Origin: JBKJVQ01 sp046717125
GTDB lineage: Bacteria; Pseudomonadota; Alphaproteobacteria; Rhizobiales; Methyloligellaceae
DNA: 12,392 nucleotides
Direction: 5' to 3'
Assembly: GCA_046717125.1 (NCBI GenBank)
Contig: JBKJVQ010000246.1
Location: 1 to 12,392, forward strand
Shown here in pieces: positions 1 through 5,908 of the stretch. Position numbers and translations under genes: made by a program. How positions within the stretch are numbered: the stretch's first letter is position 1; each line of letters opens with the position of its first letter. Below the pieces are notes generated by a model that was given only the letters and a program-made list of their open reading frames with translations, made no database searches and was not told the DNA's origin.

Positions 1-1
1 G

Positions 2-793
2 GCAATCGTGTCGAAAGAGGCGCGACTGGGTGAGGGCGTAACGGTCGGTCCGTTTTGCGTGGTCGGCGGGCGCACGGTGCTTGGCGACGGGGTGCGGCTC
101 CATTCCCATGTGGTCGTGGAAGGTGCGACCGAGATCGGCGCCGGTACGCAGGTTTTTCCGTTCGCCTCCATCGGCCACCGCCCGCAGGATCTGAAATTTG
201 CGGGCGAGGAAAGCACGCTCGTCATCGGCGAACGGAACATGATCCGGGAGTGCGTGACGATGAGCCCCGGAACGTCTTCCGGCGGTCTCGTAACCCGTGT
301 CGGCTCGGACTGCCTCTTCATGCTGGGCAGCCACGTCGCACATGATTGCGTCGTCGGCGACCACGTCGTGGTCGCGAACAACGTGGCGCTGGCTGGGCAC
401 TGCACGGTCGGCGACCATGCCATCCTGGGCGGAAATGCGGGAATCCACCAGTTCGTCCGCATTGGCGCACACGCTTTCGTGGGGGGACTGGCGGGCGTAA
501 CCGACGACGTTATTCCTTTTGGTATGGTGGTCGGCAATCGGGCTAACCTCAGTGGGCTGAACATAGTCGGCCTCAAGCGGCGAGGCTTCACGCGGGAGCA
601 GATCGCCGAGCTACGCAAGGCGTACAGGCTCCTGTTCTCGCCGGAAGGCGAGTTCTCCGAGCGCGTTCAGGATGTCGAAGCCATGTTCGGCAACAACGAC
701 GCCGTGAAGCATATTGTCGAGTTCATCCGGGCGCGTTCCGAGCGCCCCATCTGTCAGCCCCGAAACGTTTCCGGACGTGACTTTGACGACTGA
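2..793 (+). CDS. lpxA: Acyl-ACP--UDP-N-acetylglucosamine O-acyltransferase, 5'-truncated by window edge
   Basis: LpxA performs the first step of lipid A synthesis in the cytoplasm: it moves an (R)-3-hydroxyacyl chain from acyl carrier protein to the 3-position of UDP-GlcNAc. The protein is a left-handed beta helix of hexapeptide repeats, visible as the repeated GxGVxVGPF / GxGTQV pattern through most of its length, followed by the helical C-terminal segment beginning GLNIVGLKRRGF. Numbered from the GTG at position 8, the catalytic histidine (E. coli H125) is H112 in SHVAHD. H131 and H147 match E. coli H144 and H160, and G160 matches G173, which in E. coli favours C14 chains. The GTG at 8 is probably not the start: the frame is open to the window edge, and the preceding codons read A-I before VSKEARLGEG, matching the family's HPTAIV segment. 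About 11-12 N-terminal residues should therefore lie outside the window. The position of E. coli H99 holds serine here. It is the first gene of an lpxA-lpxI-lpxB block. Confidence 0.96.
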   Translation, partial: AIVSKEARLGEGVTVGPFCVVGGRTVLGDGVRLHSHVVVEGATEIGAGTQVFPFASIGHRPQDLKFAGEESTLVIGERNMIRECVTMSPGTSSGGLVTRVGSDCLFMLGSHVAHDCVVGDHVVVANNVALAGHCTVGDHAILGGNAGIHQFVRIGAHAFVGGLAGVTDDVIPFGMVVGNRANLSGLNIVGLKRRGFTREQIAELRKAYRLLFSPEGEFSERVQDVEAMFGNNDAVKHIVEFIRARSERPICQPRNVSGRDFDD

Positions 794-1652
794 CATACCG
801 CCGGCCCGACCGCCCCTAGGCATTATCGCCGGCGGCGGCTGGCTGCCTGTGGCCATTGCCGATTCCGTTATTGAAGCAGGCCGCTCCGTATTCATCGTCG
901 GGATCGCCGAAGCCTCGGACGAAGGCATTTCACGCTTTCCACATGAGAGGCTGAGCTTCGGCCAGCTTGCACGCATGGTGAAGGCGTTCCGGGACAAGGG
1001 CTGCCGAGAACTTGTCATCGTGGGAACGGCTACGCGGCCGCAACTGAAAAAATTGCGCGTCGATATCGGCGGCATCAAAGCGCTGCCCTATTTCCTGAAA
1101 ATCGCGCTCGGCGGAGACGATAAGCTGCTCTCCGGGATCGTTCGCTACTTCGAGCATCATGGATTTACCGTGCGCGGCGCGCATGACGTCGCCCCACATC
1201 TGATCGCCAACGAGGGCACGATCGGGCGCTATCGGCCGAACGCGGACGATGAGGCCGACGCACGCATGGGCCAGCGTGTTATTGCGACGCTCGGGCCGTT
1301 CGATGTCGGGCAGGGCGTCGTGGTATCGAGGCGGCGCGTCATCGCGATCGAGGCGGCTGAGGGTACAGATCGGATGCTGGTGCGTTGCGGCGAGATCGCC
1401 CGAATGCGCGAAGCCGACCCAGGGAAGAGGTTCGGCGTGTTCGTGAAGATGCCGAAGCCGCAACAGGATATCCGCGTCGACACTCCGACCATCGGTCCGG
1501 AGACGGTCAGGCGCGCGGATGAAGCCGGCCTGCGCGGCATAGTCATCGCGGCATCCGGCGTGCTGATCGCGGAGCGCGATGAGACCATCGCCGCGGCTGA
1601 CGCGGCCGGCCTGTTTCTGGCCGGTCTCGACTGGCCTTCGGACGATGTCTGA
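777..1652 (+). CDS. lpxI: UDP-2,3-diacylglucosamine pyrophosphatase, LpxI type (DUF1009)
   Basis: LpxI hydrolyses UDP-2,3-diacylglucosamine to lipid X and UMP, replacing the unrelated LpxH in most alphaproteobacteria. The N-terminal domain opens with a glycine-rich LGIIAGGGWLP segment and includes IVGTATRP and GDDKLLSGIV. The C-terminal domain shows GPFDVGQGVVV, IEAAEGTDRML and the diagnostic KPQQDIRVDTPTIGP, ending in GLFLAGL. The start is uncertain because no ATG precedes the conserved domain. The frame is open from a TTG at 714, but that would overlap lpxA by 80 bases and add a low-complexity SSSSGRVPSAPSVSP extension. I chose the GTG at 777 (291 residues, 17-base overlap with lpxA); a TTG at 783 is also possible. 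No clear ribosome binding site separates the choices, so translation is probably coupled to lpxA. The stop overlaps the lpxB start by 8 bases. Function is certain at family level; the exact start is not. Confidence 0.93.
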   Translation: MTLTTDIPPARPPLGIIAGGGWLPVAIADSVIEAGRSVFIVGIAEASDEGISRFPHERLSFGQLARMVKAFRDKGCRELVIVGTATRPQLKKLRVDIGGIKALPYFLKIALGGDDKLLSGIVRYFEHHGFTVRGAHDVAPHLIANEGTIGRYRPNADDEADARMGQRVIATLGPFDVGQGVVVSRRRVIAIEAAEGTDRMLVRCGEIARMREADPGKRFGVFVKMPKPQQDIRVDTPTIGPETVRRADEAGLRGIVIAASGVLIAERDETIAAADAAGLFLAGLDWPSDDV

Positions 1653-2847
1653 CGCGAGCGCCGAAAAGCCGCCGCTAAAGCTTTTCCTCGTCGCCGGCGA
1701 GCATTCCGGCGACGCACTGGGAGGAAAGCTGATCGCGGGATTGCGCGCTCTCTCACCGCGTCCTTTGGAGCTTACCGGCGTCGCCGGCGATCAAATGGCC
1801 GCGCAGGGCTGTTCGACATTGTTCCCGCTGTCCGATATCGCCGTGATGAGCCCGCTCGACATTCTGCGGCGGCTGCCATTCCTCCTGCGGCGGATCGACG
1901 AGACCGTTAAGGCAGGGCTGGCATTCGAGCCCGACGCGCTCGTGATTGTAGATAGTCCGGAATTCACGCATCTCGTGGCCCGGCGCATGCGCAGGAAGCG
2001 GCCGGATCTTCCGGTTGTCGATTATGTGAGTCCGACTGTTTGGGGGTGGCGTCCCTGGCGGGCGCGCAAGATGCGCCGCTACGTCGATCATGTCCTCGCC
2101 CTGCTGCCGTTCGAGCCGGCGGCGCATGAGCGGCTCGGGGGGCCTCCCTGCACTTATGTCGGTCATCCCCTGTCGGAGCGGCTCGACTGGATCGCGTCAC
2201 GCGACCCAGGGCCGCTCGCCAGCCGGCTCGGGCTCGATCTCGGGAAACCCGTACTCCTCGTTCTGCCCGGCAGCCGGTCGAGCGAGGTGAAACGCCTGAT
2301 GCACCCCTTCGGCGAGACGCTGAGGCTGTTGCAGCAACAAACCGAGCCGTTTGAAACGATCCTGCCGGTCCTCAATTCCGTCCGGCCGCTCGTCGAGCGG
2401 GAGCTCGACTCATGGCCCGTTCGCCCGCATCTGATTTCGGGGGATGACGACAAGTTCGCCGCATTCGGGATGGCGCGCGCCGCACTCGCGGCGTCAGGCA
2501 CAGTCACGCTCGAGTTGGCAGTCGCCGGAACGCCTATGGTCGTAGCGTACATTGTCGATCCGCTCGCCTTGAGCCTGCGCTTCCTCCTCCGCGTTCATTC
2601 GGTCGTGCTGCCCAATCTGATCCTTGAACGGAACGTCGTTCCGGAGCGCCTTCAGGAAGAGTGCACACCGGAAAAGCTCGCGGCGGCGCTCCTGCCGTTG
2701 CTGCAGGACGGATCGCCCGAGCGGGCGGCTCAGGTCGAAGGGCTCGCAGAGGTCCGGCGGCGCGTTCAGCACACCGGCGAAAGCCCGAGCGAGATGGCTG
2801 CGCGGATCGTGCTGCAGCATGCGGGCGTAAAGCCTCTGGCTCGCTAA
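1645..2847 (+). CDS. lpxB: Lipid-A-disaccharide synthase
   Basis: LpxB is a peripheral inner-membrane glycosyltransferase (GT19) that condenses UDP-2,3-diacylglucosamine with lipid X to form the beta-1,6-linked lipid A disaccharide. The product is 400 residues, close to the family's usual 380-395. Family motifs in order are VAGEHSGDALGGKLI (residues 17-30), IVDSPEF (101-107, where D103 probably matches the catalytic E. coli D98), YVSPTVWGWRPWRA (127-140), LVLPGSRSSEV (205-215), AASGTVTLELAVAGTPMVVAY (282-302) and LPNLILERNVVPERLQEEC (322-340). The frame is open back to 1579, but the ATG at 1645 gives the normal MSDASAEKPPLKLFLVAGE start, and it sits in an ATG-TC-TGA arrangement overlapping the lpxI stop, typical of translational coupling. 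The TAA stop overlaps the stop of the convergent gltA by 4 bases. Confidence 0.97.
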   Translation: MSDASAEKPPLKLFLVAGEHSGDALGGKLIAGLRALSPRPLELTGVAGDQMAAQGCSTLFPLSDIAVMSPLDILRRLPFLLRRIDETVKAGLAFEPDALVIVDSPEFTHLVARRMRRKRPDLPVVDYVSPTVWGWRPWRARKMRRYVDHVLALLPFEPAAHERLGGPPCTYVGHPLSERLDWIASRDPGPLASRLGLDLGKPVLLVLPGSRSSEVKRLMHPFGETLRLLQQQTEPFETILPVLNSVRPLVERELDSWPVRPHLISGDDDKFAAFGMARAALAASGTVTLELAVAGTPMVVAYIVDPLALSLRFLLRVHSVVLPNLILERNVVPERLQEECTPEKLAAALLPLLQDGSPERAAQVEGLAEVRRRVQHTGESPSEMAARIVLQHAGVKPLAR

Positions 2848-4166
2848 CGCATGTGGATGGGGACGTAAGCTCGCTCGGTCGGGCCGGTATAGAGCTGACG
2901 CGGCCGCCCGATGCGCTGGCCGGGATCCTCGATCATCTCTTTCCACTGCGCGATCCAGCCCACCGTGCGCGCGATCGCGAACAGGACGGTGAACATCGTG
3001 GTCGGAAAACCGAGCGCGCGCAGCGTGATGCCGGAATAGAAGTCGACGTTCGGATAGAGCTTCTTCCGGACGAAATAATCATCTTCAAGCGCGATCCGCT
3101 CCAGCTCCATGGCAATCCGCAACAGCTCGTCGTCCTTGTGGCCGACCGCGTCGAGCACTTCGTGGCAGGCCTTCTGCATGATGCGGGCGCGCGGGTCGTA
3201 GTTTTTGTAGATGCGGTGTCCGAAGCCCATCAGCCGGAACGGATCGCTCTTATCCTTCGCGCGCTTAATGTATTCCGGGATGCGGTCGACCGAGCCGATC
3301 TCTTCCAGCATGTTCAGTGCGGCCTCGTTCGCTCCGCCATGGGCGGGGCCCCAGAGGCAGGCGATGCCGGCCGAAATGCAGGCGAACGGGTTCGCGCCGG
3401 ACGAGCCCGCAAGCCGGACGGTCGAGGTGGACGCATTCTGCTCATGATCGGCGTGCAGGACGAAGATGCGATCCATGGCGCGGCTAAGCACTGGATCCCC
3501 TTTGTATTCCTCGCACGGCACCGCGAAGCACATGTGCAGGAAATTCGCCGCGTAATCGAGATCGTTGCGCGGATAGATGAACGGCTGGCCGATCGAATAT
3601 TTGTAAGCCATCGCGGCAATGGTCGGCATCTTCGCGATCAGGCGCAGGCTCGCCGTGTCACGCTGCTTCGGATCGCGGATATCGATCGAGTCGTGATAGA
3701 AGGCCGAGAGCGCGCCCACGACGCCGACCATGACGGCCATCGGATGAGCATCGCGCCGGAACCCGGTATAGAACCGGCTCATCTGCTCATGCACCATCGT
3801 ATGGGTCGTCACGCGGCGGCGGAATTTGTCGAACGCTTCGGGAGCCGGCAGTTCGCCATAGAGCAGCAGATAGCAGGTCTCGATAAAGCTACCCTGTTCG
3901 GCGAGCTGGTCGATCGGATAACCGCGATGCAGGAGGACGCCTTCGTCGCCGTCGATGAAGGTGATTTTGCTCTCGCAACTCGCCGTCGAGTTGAACCCGG
4001 GGTCGAACGTAAAAACGTTTCCGTCACGGTAGAGGTTGGCGATGTCGACGACATCGGGCCCCACGGACCCGGACATCACCGGCAGTTCCAGCGCATGGCC
4101 GTTCAGCGTCAGCGTTGCGACGTTGCTTTTTGTCCCGTCGTCGGGGTTTCGCACCAACTCATCCAT
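2844..4166 (-). CDS. gltA: Type II citrate synthase
   Basis: GltA condenses oxaloacetate and acetyl-CoA to citrate, the entry step of the TCA cycle. The 440-residue length and sequence match the hexameric type II enzymes of Gram-negative bacteria. The catalytic triad is present: H276 in LWGPAHGGAN, H317 in GFGHRIYKNYDPR and D375 in YPNVDFYSG (E. coli H264, H305, D362). HADHEQNASTSTVR and the closing RPRQLYTG (substrate-phosphate/oxaloacetate arginine) are also intact. C218 in FAVPCEE corresponds to E. coli C206, which is linked to NADH sensitivity in that enzyme; whether this protein responds to NADH cannot be told from sequence. The ATG at 4166 is supported by a strong AGGAGGT eight bases upstream. 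It lies 231 bases downstream of gltX on the same strand, so it may have its own promoter or be read from gltX. Confidence 0.98.
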   Translation of the reverse strand: MDELVRNPDDGTKSNVATLTLNGHALELPVMSGSVGPDVVDIANLYRDGNVFTFDPGFNSTASCESKITFIDGDEGVLLHRGYPIDQLAEQGSFIETCYLLLYGELPAPEAFDKFRRRVTTHTMVHEQMSRFYTGFRRDAHPMAVMVGVVGALSAFYHDSIDIRDPKQRDTASLRLIAKMPTIAAMAYKYSIGQPFIYPRNDLDYAANFLHMCFAVPCEEYKGDPVLSRAMDRIFVLHADHEQNASTSTVRLAGSSGANPFACISAGIACLWGPAHGGANEAALNMLEEIGSVDRIPEYIKRAKDKSDPFRLMGFGHRIYKNYDPRARIMQKACHEVLDAVGHKDDELLRIAMELERIALEDDYFVRKKLYPNVDFYSGITLRALGFPTTMFTVLFAIARTVGWIAQWKEMIEDPGQRIGRPRQLYTGPTERAYVPIHMR

Positions 4167-4397
4167 GCGAACGACCTCCTCGGAGATTTGGCGGCGCCGA
4201 GCGCCACACCGTTCTTCAACGTTTCGAAAACCTTGTTCGTTTTCGGCCTGTTCCGGATACCGCCGGTCGGCCTAGTGCGCCCCCGATTTCCGCGGCGATC
4301 GAACGGTCGCCATGACCGGTGCACGCCAGTGTCCCCACCGGATTCGGTAGTAGATTTTTTGCGCTGCCGCAAGGCTCAGGGTGCAGTGCATCCAAGG
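4167..4397. other. gltX-gltA intergenic region
   Basis: This 231-base gap is the upstream region of gltA. Near gltA it holds the ribosome binding site and an 8-base palindrome TTTCGAAA (4222-4229). Near gltX there is a short hairpin, TTGCG-GCAG-CGCAA on the minus strand, followed by an A run rather than a U run, so it is not a convincing terminator for gltX. I could not pick a confident -35/-10 pair. No conserved coding sequence is recognisable. Confidence 0.5.
4174..4180 (-). promoter_or_regulatory. Ribosome binding site of gltA
   Basis: The minus strand reads AGGAGGT, a near-perfect anti-16S match, with seven bases between it and the ATG at 4166. This is the strongest such site in the window, as expected for a highly expressed TCA-cycle gene, and it fixes the gltA start. 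Confidence 0.85.
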
Positions 4398-5828
4398 CTA
4401 TGAGCGCGGGCCGAGACTGTCCTCGAGACGGCCCAGCGTTTCGGACTGGCCAAGCACCGCAAGTACATCGAATATGCCCGGCGAGGTCGTTCGCCCGGTG
4501 AGCGCCGCCCGAAGCGGCTGGGCGATCTTGCCGAGCTTCATTGCTCGCGCCTCGGCGACGCGCCGCACTTCTGCTTCGATGGACGCGGCGTTCCACATAT
4601 CCAGATTTCTCAGCCCCGGTATGACCGCCGCGATGGCTGCGCGGCCGGGCTCGTCGAGCATCTTTCGCGCGGCCTCGTCAGGAACGAGCGGACGTTCGGC
4701 GAACAGGTAGCGAGCGTTGTCTATCAGTTCCACCAGCGTCTTCGCGCGCTCCTTCAGTGCCGGCATGGCCTGAAGCAGGCGGCCCCAACCGGCGTTATCG
4801 ATGCGCGACAGGAGGGCTTCGCCGTCATCAAGATGGGGCAGGAGCACGCGGATGCGACTTACGAGATCGGCGTCGTCCGCCTCGCGCAGATAGTGCCCGT
4901 TGATGTTTTCAAGCTTTGCAAAGTCGAAGCGCGCGGGCGACCGGCCGATGCCGCCTAAGTCGAACCACGCAATCATCTGGTCGGTCGACATGATCTCGTC
5001 ATCGCCGTGGCTCCAGCCGAGCCGGACCAGATAATTGCGCACTGCCTCAGGCAGATAACCCATATCGCGATAGGCCTCGACGCCGAGCGCGCCATGGCGC
5101 TTGGACAGCTTCGCACCGTCTGCCCCGTGAATCAGCGGGATATGCGCCAAGATCGGCGCGTCCCATCCAAGAGCGTCGTAAATCTGCTTCTGCCGCGCCG
5201 CGTTGGTCAGGTGGTCGTCGCCGCGGATGATATGGGTGACGCTCATGTCATGGTCGTCGACGACAACGGACAGCATGTACGTCGGCGTGCCGTCGCTGCG
5301 GAGCAGCACGAGATCGTCGAGATCGCGGTTCTGGAACGTGACGTCGCCCTGCACGCGATCCTGGATGATTGTCGAGCCCTCGCGCGGCGCTTTCAGCCTG
5401 ATCGCAGGCAGCACGCCGTCCGGCGCGTCCGAGGGGTTGCGGTCGCGCCAGCGTCCGTCATAGCCGGGTGCTCGGCCTTCGGCGCGGGCGCGTTCGCGCA
5501 TCTCCTCAAGCTCGGCGGGGGTGGCATAGCAGCGATAGGCATGGCCGGAGGCGAGCAATGTCTGGGCCACGTCGCGATGCCGACCCGCACGCGCGAACTG
5601 GAAGACGGTGTCGCCATCCCAGTCGAGTTCGAGCCAGCGCAAGCCCTCCAGAATGGCGGCAATCGCGGGCTCCGTGGACCGCGCCCGGTCGGTATCCTCG
5701 ATGCGGAGCAGCATCGTTCCGCCATTTGCCTTCGCGAACAGCCAGTTGAACAAGGCGGTGCGCGCCCCGCCGATATGCAGGAAGCCGGTCGGGGAGGGCG
5801 CAAAACGCGTGATGACAGGCGAAGTCAT
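4398..5828 (-). CDS. gltX: Glutamate--tRNA ligase
   Basis: GltX is a class Ic aminoacyl-tRNA synthetase that charges tRNA(Glu), and in many alphaproteobacteria also tRNA(Gln), with glutamate. From the ATG at 5828 the protein has 476 residues, a normal bacterial length. The Rossmann fold carries the HIGH-type signature FAPSPTGFLHIGGARTALFN near residues 9-28 and the second signature KLSKRHG near 240-246. RIEDTDRARS and IIRGDDHLTNAARQ are further conserved parts of the catalytic domain. The four zinc-binding Cys/His residues of the E. coli enzyme are not evident in the YRCYATPAELEEMR segment. The C-terminal half is the helical anticodon-binding domain ending ALTGRTTSPGIFDVLAVLG. The frame is open to 5879 and another ATG lies at 5837; I chose 5828 because MTSPVITRFAPSPTG is the usual start, but 5837 is nearly as likely and neither has a clear ribosome binding site. 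Many alphaproteobacteria have two gltX copies; which one this is cannot be told here. Confidence 0.96.
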   Translation of the reverse strand: MTSPVITRFAPSPTGFLHIGGARTALFNWLFAKANGGTMLLRIEDTDRARSTEPAIAAILEGLRWLELDWDGDTVFQFARAGRHRDVAQTLLASGHAYRCYATPAELEEMRERARAEGRAPGYDGRWRDRNPSDAPDGVLPAIRLKAPREGSTIIQDRVQGDVTFQNRDLDDLVLLRSDGTPTYMLSVVVDDHDMSVTHIIRGDDHLTNAARQKQIYDALGWDAPILAHIPLIHGADGAKLSKRHGALGVEAYRDMGYLPEAVRNYLVRLGWSHGDDEIMSTDQMIAWFDLGGIGRSPARFDFAKLENINGHYLREADDADLVSRIRVLLPHLDDGEALLSRIDNAGWGRLLQAMPALKERAKTLVELIDNARYLFAERPLVPDEAARKMLDEPGRAAIAAVIPGLRNLDMWNAASIEAEVRRVAEARAMKLGKIAQPLRAALTGRTTSPGIFDVLAVLGQSETLGRLEDSLGPRS

Positions 5829-5857
5829 TGGGGACATCTGGCTTGAGAAACGAAATG

Positions 5858-5908
5858 GGGAGCGCGCCTCATGTAGCATAGGCAGGGGGCAAGGGAAGGG
5901 AGCGCGCC
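5858..5908 (+). repeat. Direct repeat GGGAGCGCGCC in the gltX-comEC divergent gap
   Basis: An 11-base sequence GGGAGCGCGCC occurs at 5858-5868 and again, identically, at 5898-5908, forty bases apart start to start. The second copy ends right at the comEC ATG and carries its ribosome binding site. The first copy is followed by TC and then ATG-TAG, a start codon immediately followed by a stop. The repeat may reflect a local duplication or a regulatory site, or it may be chance in GC-rich DNA. Confidence 0.5.
5896..5902 (+). promoter_or_regulatory. Ribosome binding site of comEC
   Basis: AAGGGAG lies six bases before the ATG at 5909, inside a purine-rich run that starts at 5891. It supports 5909 as the comEC start. 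Confidence 0.7.

Noticed and set aside
1579..1644. 22-residue N-terminal extension of LpxB
   Set aside because: The extension lies wholly within lpxI coding sequence and does not resemble LpxB; the ATG at 1645 gives the family's normal start.
4235..4253. Pair of GTTC sequences upstream of gltA as a possible SOS box
   Set aside because: The spacing is 11 bases (4235-4238 and 4250-4253), not the required 7, so it does not match the LexA operator.
4109..4372. 87-codon minus-strand frame overlapping the gltA upstream region
   Set aside because: Arg-rich composition, overlaps the gltA start in another frame, and would contain the gltA ribosome binding site; no support as a gene or leader peptide.
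4354..4375. Hairpin with a T run near the gltX end as an intrinsic terminator
   Set aside because: In the direction of gltX transcription the stem TTGCG/CGCAA is followed by A residues; the T run is on the other strand upstream of the stem, so it does not fit a terminator for either gene.
2661..4403. 580-codon open frame on the plus strand, antisense to gltA
   Set aside because: It is in exact codon register with gltA, so it stays open only because gltA avoids TTA, CTA and TCA codons, as expected in GC-rich DNA. The translation is Arg/His/Asp-rich with no recognisable domain, and gltA has all its catalytic residues.
5007..5846. 279-codon open frame on the plus strand, antisense to gltX
   Set aside because: Codon-register mirror of gltX; no family motif, while gltX is complete and conserved.
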